DNA from: Bacillaceae bacterium
GTDB taxonomy: Bacteria > Bacillota > Bacilli > Bacillales > Alkalibacillaceae
Assembly (NCBI GenBank): GCA_017656265.1
Contig: JACDOD010000006.1
Span: forward strand, 1 to 64,000
Direction: 5' to 3'
DNA: 64,000 nucleotides
Under the pieces are notes generated by a model that saw nothing but the letters and a program-made list of their open reading frames with translations, ran no database searches and was not told the DNA's origin. Of the stretch, positions 8,530-17,615 are shown in pieces. The position numbers and the translations under genes were made by a program. The first letter of the stretch is position 1. Each line of letters starts with the position of its first letter.

Positions 8530-9432
8530 TTAATAATATGATTTTGCTCCCAGATAGCGCGGGCTCCAGTAAGGGTTGTTCATAGAACTGATGGTCACCC
8601 CTTTAGAGCTGCTTGCGTGGATAAATTGTCCGTTCCCTAAATAGATTCCGGCGTGGGAAGGACCTTCTTTATACGTTTCAAAAAAAACCAGGTCTCCCCG
8701 TGACGGAGAAGCGACGTGGGTCCCTTTTTCATAAATGGTTGCAACGGTACGTGGAATCGTGACGCCATTTTGCAGGAAAACATAGTGAAGAAAACCGCTG
8801 CAGTCGAATCCAGAAGGACTGGTTCCTCCCCACACATAAGGAGTTCCCATATACTGTTTTGCAGTTGTGATCATTTTGTCAGCCAGATTTGCCGTATTTA
8901 CTTGAACAGCCTGTGGATGCGCTGTTTTTTGGATAGATAGAACTTGTCCTGGATAAATGTAGTGGGAAGACAAATTATTTTGTGATTGAATAGCTGTTAT
9001 GGAAACGCCAAATTTTTGGCTGATTTTCCAAAGGGAATCGCCAGGTTGTACGGTGTATGTTGTTCCGTTAGAGGGGATGGTTAACTTTTGTCCAGCGTAA
9101 ATAGTATTTGATGTTAGGTTGTTTGCTGCTTTTAATTGAGTAACTGTTATATTGTATTTTTGACTGATAATCCAGAGCGTCTCACCGCTTTGAACGGTAT
9201 GAGTATTTTCTTTCGCCGGGATATGAAGGGTTTGGCCAGCATAAAGCATATCGGAGTTTAAGCGGTTTGCCGTTTTTATTTCATCAACGGACACGTGATA
9301 TTTTTGGGATAGTTCCCATAGCGTGTCCCCGGACTGAACAGTAATCATTTGAGCGTTCACACTAGTACCGAATGCTAGAGTAGCCGCAATTCCTGTCGTC
9401 AAAGCAACTACTTTACGAATAGTTTTTTTCAT
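8530..9432 (-). CDS. Secreted peptidoglycan endopeptidase: three LysM plus NlpC/P60 (LytE-like)
   Basis: A 300-aa cell-wall hydrolase that cuts peptide stems of peptidoglycan. Signal peptide residues 1-27; three LysM repeats at about 29-72, 77-120 and 125-168 that anchor it to glycan; then the NlpC/P60 catalytic domain with Cys211 (in FDCSGF), His260 (PSHAGIY) and third polar residue His272 (FIHASS). The three-LysM layout is that of B. subtilis LytE (LytF has five, CwlS four), hence the likely role in lateral wall growth or cell separation. An AGGAGG site stands before the ATG. It is monocistronic and divergent from alaX. Confidence 0.92.
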   Translation of the reverse strand: MKKTIRKVVALTTGIAATLAFGTSVNAQMITVQSGDTLWELSQKYHVSVDEIKTANRLNSDMLYAGQTLHIPAKENTHTVQSGETLWIISQKYNITVTQLKAANNLTSNTIYAGQKLTIPSNGTTYTVQPGDSLWKISQKFGVSITAIQSQNNLSSHYIYPGQVLSIQKTAHPQAVQVNTANLADKMITTAKQYMGTPYVWGGTSPSGFDCSGFLHYVFLQNGVTIPRTVATIYEKGTHVASPSRGDLVFFETYKEGPSHAGIYLGNGQFIHASSSKGVTISSMNNPYWSPRYLGAKSYY

Positions 9433-9696
9433 GATGTCAAACCTCCTGTGATGTGTTCTAGGCGACGGCTAATGTGTTTACATGGTAACAAAATATTCTG
9501 GCAATGGACGTGGTAACTGATGGAAATAAAATGGAAATGATTTCGGGAGAAGAGGATTTTTTCAGGGAGAAATCGAATTAGATATAGAAATGACAGGCAT
9601 TTCCCGGATATTATTACACCTGGTATGAGCAACGTTTATTTGGGGAATGATGGTTTGGATGGAAATAATTTTTTCCAGAATAGGAGGATGAAACAA

Positions 9697-10410
9697 TTGA
9701 CGAAACGTCTTTATTTAACAGATTGCTATGCTCAGGAGTTTGAAGGTGCCATTGAAAAAATAGACGGGGAAAAAGTTTATCTGAATCAAACCCTTTTTTA
9801 TCCTACAAGCGGTGGCCAGGAGCATGATACGGGTGTTTTGATTCAGGAAGACCGTGAATTTGAAGTACATAAGGTGAAACAGGAAAAAGGGAATGTGGTT
9901 CACTACGTTAAAGATGCGGAGGGGCTGAACCCTGGTTCCGTTACAGGGCGAATCAACTGGGACCGGCGTTACGGACTGATGCGTCACCACACACTTCTTC
10001 ATGTTATTGGAGCGGTTGTCTACAATCGCTATAAAGGGCTGTGTACGGGGAATAAAATTTATCCAGACCGAGCCCGAATTGATTTTAATAACCTGCCGGA
10101 AGTGGATACTCAGGAAATTGAGGATATTTTTGCCGAGGTCAACAGCATCATTCAGCAGAATCACCCCGTTTCCTATGAAGTAGTCTCCAGGGACGCGGCA
10201 GAAGAAAAGTCCGAATATATTAAAACAGCTATTAATCTTTTGCCTCCACATGTGAAAGAGGTTCGGCTGGTCAGGATCGGTAATGTGGATACACAGGCCT
10301 GCGGAGGAACACATGTAAAGGAAACAAAGGAGATTGGCCATGCTGAATTCGTCAAATTCATCAGTAAAGGGAAAAATAATAAACGGTTTGAACTGAAAGC
10401 CGTTCTGTAA
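9697..10410 (+). CDS. Stand-alone alanyl-tRNA editing protein (AlaX family)
   Basis: A free-standing relative of the AlaRS editing domain that deacylates Ser-tRNA(Ala) or Gly-tRNA(Ala). Using the TTG at 9697 gives 237 aa. The zinc-binding HxxxH is at His98/His102 (HHTLLH) and the second half, CGGTH, at Cys202/His206; both are intact. TTG is preferred over ATG 9688 because AGGAGG (9682-9687) directly abuts that ATG but lies nine bases before the TTG. It stands alone between the wall hydrolase and ligD, and converges with ligD. Confidence 0.9.
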   Translation: MTKRLYLTDCYAQEFEGAIEKIDGEKVYLNQTLFYPTSGGQEHDTGVLIQEDREFEVHKVKQEKGNVVHYVKDAEGLNPGSVTGRINWDRRYGLMRHHTLLHVIGAVVYNRYKGLCTGNKIYPDRARIDFNNLPEVDTQEIEDIFAEVNSIIQQNHPVSYEVVSRDAAEEKSEYIKTAINLLPPHVKEVRLVRIGNVDTQACGGTHVKETKEIGHAEFVKFISKGKNNKRFELKAVL

Positions 10411-10443
10411 CATCAACTTCTAAAAACAACTTCCGGCATCCAT

Positions 10444-12279
10444 TCATACTTTCGCTTCCAGATTCCCTAACAGCATCCGAATTCGGTCAATGGGCTGCCG
10501 GTTTCTTTTTTCATCATAATCCTGCCACGGCGAACCCATTTTTTTTAGCCTTGAGGGCATCGTCATTATCGTGAAAGAGGTGGGGTCTAGACTGTCATTC
10601 ACTTCTTCCCAGAATAACGGTGCAGCTACTGTTGCCTCTTCTGTGGCACGGGCGGAAAATGGGGCAATAATCGTTTTTCCTTCCCAGTGCTGAACATAAT
10701 CGATGTACAGGCGGTTTCCTCGTTTCTTTTTCAAACGTTCCACCGTAAATAAATCCGGATGCTCCTTTACCAAAAGTTCGGCCATGCTTTTGGTAAGGTG
10801 CCGCGATTCCTGATAACTTAGGCTCTGGAGCGGCAGGGGGATGTGAATCTGCAATCCTTTGTTGCCGGAAGTTTTGACAAAAGAGTGCAGGCCTAATTGA
10901 TCACACATTCCCTTAAGCAGGCGAGCAGCCTGGATAGCTGATGGGAACGCATTTCTAGAAGGGGGGTCGAGATCAATCACGATCTCGTCTGGGTAAGGGT
11001 CTCGAATCCGGTTAAACGGTGTATGAAACTCAATGGTACCCTGATTTCCCAGCCAAATTAGCGCCGACACATTTTTACATAAAATGTACGCCTCTCCGTC
11101 CTCTTCATATGAATGAACAAAATCAGGGGCATAATCAGCCCGGTGTTTTTGATAAAAAGATGTGTCCTGTACGCCATGGGGATAACGGATTAATGTCAGG
11201 GGTTTGTCATTGAAAAAGGGCAGCATGTATGGGCTTATTTGCCGCAAATACATCATATAATCGGTTTTCAAAATGTACTCTTCTGGCCAGAGCACTTTGT
11301 CAGGGTGTGTAACTTCGACCTCATCAGGAAACATCAGCAAATCTTTTTTTACTTCTTCTGCTGTACATTCTTCGGGAACAAGATCCAGACGGAACTGGTC
11401 AAATACAGGTTCACGAAGTTCTCCATCCGTTGCATCCAGGCAATGAACCTGAACACAGATCCCTGGCGGAACCGAATAGACTCTCCCTGATTTTTTTCCC
11501 CGATCTCGGATTGTGGTACTTAGTGTTCGGTACTCTTCGTCGGAAAAACCATGTTTGACCGATCCAAGCGGCACAAGCTGATCCTCGTGGTAGACCGACA
11601 ACTGAAAATACTGGTTTTGGGGATTAAAACCAGTCACTACGCCTTTCACGTTCCGCCAGTTTTTAATTTTCAGCCAGTGTCCGGTCCGCTTTCCCTCTTC
11701 ATAGGGCATTTTTTTGCGCTTAGCTATGATTCCCTCCCCAAAATGGGTGAAAACTTCTTCCCGCAGTTCCTCCAGCTGATCGTAAGCAGGAACAAAGGCT
11801 ATCCTTTTACCTCCGTGTACGGGACCGTCCCATCCGAGATCATGGAAAAGTTTGAATAACAGGTTTTTGCGAACGTCATAGGGGTTTGATGTTAGTTTAT
11901 TACCTTCCTTGAGCAGGATATCAAAGGCAAGTAAGGAAGCAGGTCGCCTGCTGGCCATTTCCTGTATTTTGTCCCTGCGTTTCATCCGTCCCCGCTGCTG
12001 AAGGATCGGAAAATTGGCTTGAAGGGGGGTATTTAATATAACAATCTCTCCATCCAGACGAACGGGCAAAAAAGGACGGATCTTCCCCAGTTGTTCTTCA
12101 CAGAAACCAGTGATTTCAGGAAAATTTGGACGTAAATCTTTTCCGTTTCTTGAAATCAGCTGAATCCCCGATTCGGTTATTTCTAGCATGGCCCGAAACC
12201 CATCATATTTGACTTCAAAAGCCCAGTCATTTGTTGAAGGTACAGATTCTGAAAGTTTTGGAAGCATCGGTTTCCACAT
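10444..12279 (-). CDS. ligD: ATP-dependent DNA ligase/polymerase LigD (non-homologous end joining)
   Basis: The 611-aa NHEJ enzyme. The ligase domain comes first (residues 1 to about 290, nucleotidyl Lys24 in EVKYDGFRAM), then the archaeo-eukaryotic-primase-type polymerase domain (about 310-600, with the DLDPPS metal site and the HIPLPL/ARATEEATVAAPLFWEE segments). This ligase-then-polymerase order without a nuclease domain is the Bacillus YkoU form. It is divergent from ku across 140 bp, so the two are likely co-expressed from a shared control region; in B. subtilis the pair repairs breaks in spores. The SD sequence AAAGGAG lies before the ATG. Confidence 0.95.
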   Translation of the reverse strand: MWKPMLPKLSESVPSTNDWAFEVKYDGFRAMLEITESGIQLISRNGKDLRPNFPEITGFCEEQLGKIRPFLPVRLDGEIVILNTPLQANFPILQQRGRMKRRDKIQEMASRRPASLLAFDILLKEGNKLTSNPYDVRKNLLFKLFHDLGWDGPVHGGKRIAFVPAYDQLEELREEVFTHFGEGIIAKRKKMPYEEGKRTGHWLKIKNWRNVKGVVTGFNPQNQYFQLSVYHEDQLVPLGSVKHGFSDEEYRTLSTTIRDRGKKSGRVYSVPPGICVQVHCLDATDGELREPVFDQFRLDLVPEECTAEEVKKDLLMFPDEVEVTHPDKVLWPEEYILKTDYMMYLRQISPYMLPFFNDKPLTLIRYPHGVQDTSFYQKHRADYAPDFVHSYEEDGEAYILCKNVSALIWLGNQGTIEFHTPFNRIRDPYPDEIVIDLDPPSRNAFPSAIQAARLLKGMCDQLGLHSFVKTSGNKGLQIHIPLPLQSLSYQESRHLTKSMAELLVKEHPDLFTVERLKKKRGNRLYIDYVQHWEGKTIIAPFSARATEEATVAAPLFWEEVNDSLDPTSFTIMTMPSRLKKMGSPWQDYDEKRNRQPIDRIRMLLGNLEAKV

Positions 12280-12421
12280 GGTTTGGCTCCTTTATAAAAT
12301 CATTGTACCGTTTAGTTTGCTTCATAGTTTTTATTCTTATGAGTGCCTGCCTGAATGGAATTCCAGACTTTCATATTTAACAGGAAAGATGCAAAGACTA
12401 ACAAAAAAGGAGTGATCAAAC

Positions 12422-13258
12422 ATGCATACGATGTGGAAAGGAAGTATCAGTTTCGGGCTGGTAAATATTCCGGTTAAACTCCATGCAGCCACAGAAAATA
12501 AAGATGTAAAACTCCGGCAGCTCCACAAAGAGTGCCAGACACCGATTCAATATAAAAAAGTATGCCCGGTTTGTGAGCGGGAAGTGGAACAGGAAGAGAT
12601 TGTCAAAGCATATGAATATGCCAAAAATAAGTTTGTTATTTTGGACGAAGAAGACCTCGAGCAACTCAAGAAAGAACAGGAGGACAAGGCTGTAGAGATT
12701 GTAGATTTTGTCCAGCTGGAGGAAATTGATCCGATTTATTTTGAACGGAGCTATTACATTTCCCCCAACGATGGAGGCAGCAAAGCTTATGCCCTGCTGC
12801 GGAAAGCGTTGCAGGAGACAGGAAAAATAGGAGTAGCCAAAATAATGATACGCTCTAGGGAACAGCTGGCGGTCATTCGGGTCTATGAAAATACGCTCTT
12901 AATGGAAACCATTCACTATCCCGATGAAGTGCGAAACGTGCTCGATGTACCTAATGTTCCTGCTGAAGAAAAAGTGACGAAAAAAGAACTGGATACAGCC
13001 AAGATGCTCATTGATCAGCTAACGACCGAATTTGAACCTGAAAAATATACCGATGAATACCGGACTGCATTGCTGGAATTGATTGAGGATAAGAAAAAGG
13101 GCAAAAAAGTGGCCACAGCCAAAGAAAAGCCTGCTCCAGACAATGTAACCGATCTGATGGAAGCCCTTCAAAAATCCCTGGAAAAAGCGAAAGGGGCCGA
13201 AAAAGGAACAAAGAAAAAGACAACCACAAGAAAACGAAAGAAAGTAGCGGGTTCATAA
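12422..13258 (+). CDS. ku: Ku protein (non-homologous end joining)
   Basis: A 278-aa bacterial Ku, the homodimeric DNA-end-binding ring that recruits LigD. The start MHTMWKGSISFGLVNIPVKLHAATE is the invariant Ku N-terminus, and the core spans about residues 1-225. The tail (about 225-278) is very rich in Lys (KKGKK, KKKTTTRKRKK), the usual DNA- and LigD-contacting extension. AAGGAGTGATC gives the ribosome binding site. It is divergently paired with ligD and closed by a hairpin just after the stop. Confidence 0.96.
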   Translation: MHTMWKGSISFGLVNIPVKLHAATENKDVKLRQLHKECQTPIQYKKVCPVCEREVEQEEIVKAYEYAKNKFVILDEEDLEQLKKEQEDKAVEIVDFVQLEEIDPIYFERSYYISPNDGGSKAYALLRKALQETGKIGVAKIMIRSREQLAVIRVYENTLLMETIHYPDEVRNVLDVPNVPAEEKVTKKELDTAKMLIDQLTTEFEPEKYTDEYRTALLELIEDKKKGKKVATAKEKPAPDNVTDLMEALQKSLEKAKGAEKGTKKKTTTRKRKKVAGS

Positions 13259-13261
13259 ATC

Positions 13262-13300
13262 AAACAGCCTGTCTCCCATTGTCGGCAGGACAGGCTGTTT
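13262..13300. terminator. Hairpin terminator between ku and the convergent small ORF
   Basis: A perfect 12-bp stem AAACAGCCTGTC / GACAGGCTGTTT with a 15-base loop. The T-run is short on both sides, so it may act in both directions. Confidence 0.65.
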
Positions 13301-13317
13301 GCCTCAAGATTCTATCC

Positions 13318-13560
13318 TCACTTGTCACCATGTATCAGCAGTCTCGGATAGTCCGCATCCTGTTCAGCCAGTCTGTTCTCATCAACGATTCGTACAGGGA
13401 AGTCTTTCATGTTATGGGGCAAATTGTTCCATCTGATCGCCTTTCCCATGGCTTCCTGCATACGCCCAATTGGATAATCCGCATCATTTTCTCCAATCGA
13501 AAAGTCGATTGTTCTTGATTCAAGCACCTGATGCATCATGCTGGCTGGTATTTGTTTCAA
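13318..13560 (-). CDS. Small ORF overlapping the RNPP regulator, with two DADYP repeats
   Basis: 80 aa, starting at a TTG (13560) with a strong AAGGAGGG site six bases upstream, inside the last 41 bp of the regulator gene, which implies translational coupling. No signal peptide or membrane segment is evident. It contains two similar stretches, GENDADYPIG (about residues 23-32) and AEQDADYPRLL (about 65-75). Small genes directly behind RNPP regulators (NprR, PlcR, Rap) often encode their signalling peptides, but those have Sec signals, which this lacks. It could equally be an accessory or unrelated protein. No family was recognised. Confidence 0.5.
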   Translation of the reverse strand: MKQIPASMMHQVLESRTIDFSIGENDADYPIGRMQEAMGKAIRWNNLPHNMKDFPVRIVDENRLAEQDADYPRLLIHGDK

Positions 13561-14803
13561 CCTGTTCCCTCCTTACATCACTTACCTGGTGAGCCAGATG
13601 CAAGAAAAAGGCTGCTTTTCGGTAATGATTCAGCTGATAACAGATTTCTCCTAATATTTTTAAATAATGAACATATTCCCCACTGCTGCCATGCCTCATA
13701 AAATAGGGGATTACTTTTGTTTCCAGAATCACTGTCAGCTCCTCAAAGTTCCCTCTGAGTAACTCTGTAAGTACTTTAAATTTATATTCATACCGTTTAT
13801 GATTACAGGATTTTGATACCGTATGGGAATTCATGGCGATATTCAATGCAATTTGGTGTTCGCCGATTTCCCGATAAGTTTTGGCCAGAAGATATCTGGT
13901 GGACAGTTGACTGGAAGGTTTATTCTTAAATAGCAGTGCTTTTTCAAAATAATATTTAGCATACGGGTAGTGATGCTCACGAAAATAAATATAACCCAGA
14001 TTATGATAGACCTGACCGAGCAATAGGGGTTTTTCCTTTGAAAGATTAATAGAGAGAATCTTAGCTAGATGTTCCCTGGCCTCCTCAAATTCATTTAAAA
14101 AATTCAGGTTAATGGAGAAGAGCATGTGACAATCAATAATCCCTTCATAGTTTAGTTGCTCCTGAAAGATGCTGAGAGCTTTTCTGGCCAGGTGGTTGGA
14201 TTTTTCAAAGGCTCTCAATTTGCTCAGTGCTAAGGCTTTATATAGTGTTAACTCACCGTTTTCCGGTTCTTTGCAGGCCTGTATCGCACGGTCAAAGCAG
14301 ATCTTCGCACTGTGATTTTGCTCCGTGGATAAAAAATAAATACCGCAAAAAGCATCCGCATAATACTGATATTTTTCTGGAATCCTTTCCCGAATATCTA
14401 GAATTTGCTGAATCTGGCCTCCAGCTTCATGGAGCTTATTGGATAATAGATTGTGGCCAAATTGACAAAGGGAAGAAAGGGCATTTAATTCTTCGTGAAG
14501 GGCATGATGAATTGAAAATAGCTTGGTGAAGCAGCTGGAGGATGACGGGAGGTCTTTTTTTAGAATACGTTGAAGCCATTGGTCATAATGTTCTTTTAGG
14601 TTCTTTAATTCGTTTTCAACTTGTATCTGATTTCGGTTGATATTCAGGCGTTCGCAGATCAGGGTTAAAATTTCGTCATGCACCGTAACTTTATTGTTTT
14701 CCAGTTTGCTGATATAAGATACGGAACAGATTCCCTCTGCCAGCTCTTCCTGGGTGAAACCTTTCTGGCTACGGTAAAATTTAATCCGTGATCCCAGGGA
14801 CAT
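13520..14803 (-). CDS. RNPP-type HTH/TPR transcriptional regulator (NprR-like)
   Basis: A 427-aa cytosolic regulator. An XRE-type helix-turn-helix occupies residues about 5-60 (SRIKFYRSQKGFTQEELAEG), followed by a long array of TPR-like helical repeats to the end, the peptide-binding part of RNPP sensors. The length equals that of NprR (about 420 aa), which senses an imported peptide and activates a neighbouring extracellular protease gene. Here too a secreted subtilase starts 300 bp away in the opposite direction. The start at 14803 is chosen for AAAGGAGG just before it; an upstream ATG (14839) has none. Function is inferred from architecture and context. Confidence 0.8.
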   Translation of the reverse strand: MSLGSRIKFYRSQKGFTQEELAEGICSVSYISKLENNKVTVHDEILTLICERLNINRNQIQVENELKNLKEHYDQWLQRILKKDLPSSSSCFTKLFSIHHALHEELNALSSLCQFGHNLLSNKLHEAGGQIQQILDIRERIPEKYQYYADAFCGIYFLSTEQNHSAKICFDRAIQACKEPENGELTLYKALALSKLRAFEKSNHLARKALSIFQEQLNYEGIIDCHMLFSINLNFLNEFEEAREHLAKILSINLSKEKPLLLGQVYHNLGYIYFREHHYPYAKYYFEKALLFKNKPSSQLSTRYLLAKTYREIGEHQIALNIAMNSHTVSKSCNHKRYEYKFKVLTELLRGNFEELTVILETKVIPYFMRHGSSGEYVHYLKILGEICYQLNHYRKAAFFLHLAHQVSDVRREQVETNTSQHDASGA

Positions 14804-14886
14804 AAAATCCTCCTTTGTCTTCAAAAATTTGTATTCCATATAATACCATAAATCAGTGTTAAATAGTTGATGTTCATTAAAAATAA

Positions 14887-15056
14887 ATCCCTGGTAATAG
14901 GGATGGAATCCTGACAGTTTTCTTCAAAAATTTGCGATTTGTGACGCCAGTCCCAAATGAATATGACAGATTCAAATTTTTTGGGAAAAGCCTGCTGAAT
15001 TAGGGTTTTTCCCTATTTTTTATTCAATACACAGCACCGGACAACGGCTTTATAAT
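14887..15056 (+). promoter_or_regulatory. Divergent control region of the subtilase gene, with candidate operators
   Basis: A consensus -10 TATAAT (15051-15056) has only a poor -35 at 17 bp (TACACA, 15028-15033), as expected for an activator-dependent promoter. Two short dyads lie upstream: ATCCC-N8-GGGAT (14887-14904) and AGGG-T5-CCCT (15002-15014), the latter about 25 bp before the -35. They are candidate sites for the adjacent RNPP regulator; binding is inferred. Confidence 0.4.
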
Positions 15057-15102
15057 GGAAATTGAAAATTCAAACAATTTAAAATTTTAAGGAGGTTTTT
15101 GC

Positions 15103-16830
15103 ATGAAATTATCAAAAGCTGTTGTCACCTGGTGCATGACAGCCACTATGGTAGCCGCCCCGGTTTTGGGGTATGCAGAGGGGGTGAAGGATCATAACGG
15201 TTCGAAACCTGAACAGGTTCCTCAAGTGGAGCATCTTCCAAAAATACAAAATCTCGATGGCAATAAGTTTTTTGATAATCTTGAGGAAAAGCTTAGTCAG
15301 GTGAAAAGCGATGAAAAGCTCCCGGTTATTGTGCAGTTCGATTCTTCAAAAGTGAATGAAAATGCTGTGGAAGCATTGAAGAAGCGAATTGGGAAATTCC
15401 AGGTCAAATACGAATATGACATTATCGATGGAATGGCAGCAACTTTAACGAAGAAACAAATTCAGCAGCTGGAGAAGATTCCATTTGTAAACGTAGTGGA
15501 ATATGACAGTGAAGTACAGGCTACCCTGGATACTTCCGATGAATGGTTTGGAACTTCCAAAGCCAGAATGGATTTTGATGTAGAAGGAGACCTGGATGGA
15601 AATCCAAATTCTTATACCAAAGATGATGTCGTTATCGCTGTCATAGACACGGGAATTGATGGGTCTCATGTTGATCTGGATGATGGAAAAGTTATTGGGT
15701 GGAAGGACTATGTAAAGGGACAATCCACTCCATATGATGACAATGGACATGGTACCCATGTTGCCGGAATTATTGCCGGTGAAGGAGAAGGAAATGGAAA
15801 CTATGAAGGTGTAGCTTCCGGAGCAGCTTTAGTAGGTATTAAGGTTCTTGACCGAAATGGCAGCGGAAGCATGAGTGATGTTACAGCTGGTATTGACTGG
15901 GCTGTTCAAAACAAAGACACTTATGGAATTGAGATTTTAAACTTGAGTTTAGGAACTTCAGCAAGCTCAGATGGAACGGACTCTACTTCCCAGGCCATTA
16001 ATAATGCTGTTGATCAAGGGCTAGTTGCGGTTGTGGCTGCCGGCAACTCTGGACCGGGAACGTATACCATTGGCTCCCCCGGTGCAGCTGAAAAAGCGAT
16101 TACAGTAGGAGCAGGTGCCGATGTTGGAGAAGGCGGTTATTTCCTTGCTGATTTCTCAAGCCGAGGCTACACAGCAGACAATCGGATCAAGCCGGATATC
16201 GTTTCTGCCGGCTACAACATCATGGCTCCAGAAGCCAATTCTACTAATGGTTATGTTCAGTACAGCGGTACAAGCATGGCAACACCATTTACAGCAGGTA
16301 CGATTGCATTAATGCTGGATCATAATCCGTCTCTTAGCCCTTCTCAGGTAGAAAATCATCTGTATGGAACAGCTATTGACTGGGGTCCAGCTGGCAAGGA
16401 CATTGATTATGGGTATGGCCTGATGGATGGTTATGCAGCTGTTCAGAGTGCAGGCGGTGACGCTGGATCTAACATTGACCGGCCAGATCACTACTATCAG
16501 AGTGAAGACCTTCCTGGCAGCGGCTACAGCGATGTATTTAATCTGACTGTAGATGACACAGACTATCCAATTGCGGTCACCATGATTATGCCAGATTGGA
16601 CAAGCAGCTGGTTCTCCTCTGATCCAGACTTTGATATCTATGTTTATGATCCTAACGGTAACCTGGTCGCTGAGTCTGAGGGAACACAGCGTCAGGAAAC
16701 GATTAGTTTTACACCGGCTCAAACAGGAACTTACCAAATTGAAGTATACTCCTACAGCGGCGATGGGGACTATTTCTTTGATGTCAGTGCCGGCGGAAAT
16801 GGTCTATCCGTGGCTCAGGATGATATGTAA
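15103..16830 (+). CDS. Secreted subtilisin-like serine protease (S8) with propeptide and PPC domain
   Basis: A 575-aa extracellular endoprotease. Signal peptide about 1-25; an I9-type inhibitory propeptide about 72-140 (PVIVQFDSS ... VVEYDSEVQ); then the S8 catalytic domain with Asp182 (IDTGID), His216 (GHGTHVAG), oxyanion Asn315 (AGNSG) and Ser391 (GTSMATP); and a bacterial pre-peptidase C-terminal (PPC) beta-domain at about 480-565. The mature part is very acidic, in keeping with a salt-adapted host. AAGGAGG precedes the ATG. It is monocistronic and divergent from the RNPP regulator, its most likely controller. Confidence 0.94.
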   Translation: MKLSKAVVTWCMTATMVAAPVLGYAEGVKDHNGSKPEQVPQVEHLPKIQNLDGNKFFDNLEEKLSQVKSDEKLPVIVQFDSSKVNENAVEALKKRIGKFQVKYEYDIIDGMAATLTKKQIQQLEKIPFVNVVEYDSEVQATLDTSDEWFGTSKARMDFDVEGDLDGNPNSYTKDDVVIAVIDTGIDGSHVDLDDGKVIGWKDYVKGQSTPYDDNGHGTHVAGIIAGEGEGNGNYEGVASGAALVGIKVLDRNGSGSMSDVTAGIDWAVQNKDTYGIEILNLSLGTSASSDGTDSTSQAINNAVDQGLVAVVAAGNSGPGTYTIGSPGAAEKAITVGAGADVGEGGYFLADFSSRGYTADNRIKPDIVSAGYNIMAPEANSTNGYVQYSGTSMATPFTAGTIALMLDHNPSLSPSQVENHLYGTAIDWGPAGKDIDYGYGLMDGYAAVQSAGGDAGSNIDRPDHYYQSEDLPGSGYSDVFNLTVDDTDYPIAVTMIMPDWTSSWFSSDPDFDIYVYDPNGNLVAESEGTQRQETISFTPAQTGTYQIEVYSYSGDGDYFFDVSAGGNGLSVAQDDM

Positions 16831-16891
16831 TCCATTGAATCAACAGAAATGGACAGGCAACGGGAGTATGTGTTGTAAAGAAAAAAGGCAA

Positions 16892-17015
16892 GCAGTCAAC
16901 ATGCAGTGACTCCGGCGGCAACAGCACGAGCTTTGAAATTCCACAGTCATTGAAGGATGAGCAGCTCTAGGAATCCCTGGGCCGTGCCCGCGGAAAGTGA
17001 GAGAAACATGTTGAC
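16892..17015 (+). repeat. Dispersed intergenic repeat, family C, copy 1
   Basis: A 124-bp element bounded by inverted ends GTCAACATG / CATGTTGAC. The interior (AACAGCACGAGC, GGCCGTGCCC, CGGAAAG) matches, in inverted orientation, the element at 51311-51453. It has no coding capacity. It resembles the common Bacillaceae intergenic repeats carrying a 'CCCGCGGAAAGCGA' core. Confidence 0.65.
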
Positions 17016-17021
17016 GAATTG

Positions 17022-17085
17022 AAAATATCCGAACTCATTCCTATGACAATGGAATAGTTCGGATATTTTTGTGCACTTTTGTCCC
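17022..17085 (+). repeat. Dispersed hairpin repeat, family A, copy 1 (acts as terminator)
   Basis: A 20-base arm AAAATATCCGAACTCATTCC pairs with the GGAAT-GTTCGGATATTTTT arm across a nine-base loop, followed by a T-run and then TTTGTCCC. The same TCCGAACT...AGTTCGGA core recurs at about 39.8, 43.65 and 51.1 kb. Confidence 0.75.
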
Positions 17086-17139
17086 AGCATCAAAAAAATT
17101 CAAGGGTTCTAAAAATGGATAAAGCCCCAACTTAATAAA

Positions 17140-17338
17140 TACGTTGAGTGAGCGTCCAAATGGTCTTCATCGGGCTTATGAAGACCAAAACGGGGTCGAG
17201 GGAGCGGTGAAATGTTCTTCATCGGGCTTATGAAGACCAAAACGGTGTCGAGAGAGCGGTGAAATGGTTTTCATCGGGTTTATGAAGACCAAAACAGTGT
17301 CGAGTGAGCATCCAAATGGTCTTCATCGGGCTTATGAA
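17140..17338. repeat. 52-bp tandem repeat array, each unit with a hairpin
   Basis: GGTCTTCAT-like arms start at 17162, 17214, 17266 and 17318, an exact 52-bp period through four units. Each unit holds GGTCTTCAT, a 7-base loop, and ATGAAGACC (the fourth ends ATGAAGGAC), joined by CAAAACGG-GTCGAG-GAGC linkers. There is no open frame through the array. Confidence 0.85.
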
Positions 17339-17384
17339 GGACGGAGCAGTATCACGATATACTGTTTTTGGCCTTCATAGGTGC
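17333..17384. repeat. Nested dyad at the end of the tandem array
   Basis: TATGAAGG (outer) and CAGTAT (inner) pair with ATACTG and CCTTCATA, making a two-step stem with T5 in the descending arm. It follows directly on the fourth 52-bp unit. From here to 17615 I see only a further dyad (AACTCATAA / TTATGAGTT, about 17457-17513) and the leader of the next gene. Confidence 0.6.
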
Positions 17385-17615
17385 TCTGATGGATAATGGC
17401 AGACAAAAAAGTACTAGAAAAGTCGGTCATAACCATTTTGACGGACCATACATAAAACTCATAAGTCAAATAATAGCGTTCGTCATGAACCTTTTTCTGG
17501 AATTATGAGTTGCATTCGAATGAACTGCTTAGCGAATAGAAAAAACATTGGACAGATCAGTCAAAAATCGGAATAATGGAAAGGGAGATGAAGACTGCTT
17601 TTGGGGGTGAACATC

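Noticed and set aside
9715-10416. 233-aa minus-strand frame across alaX
   Set aside because: A shadow of alaX, whose HxxxH and CGGTH motifs are in the plus frame.
12280-12421. SigG-type forespore promoters for ku/ligD
   Set aside because: CATATTTA and GAATG elements exist, but their spacing (14 bp) does not fit the SigG consensus.
17140-17338. Tandem array considered as a CRISPR
   Set aside because: The units, including their linkers, are near-identical; there are no unique spacers and no cas genes.
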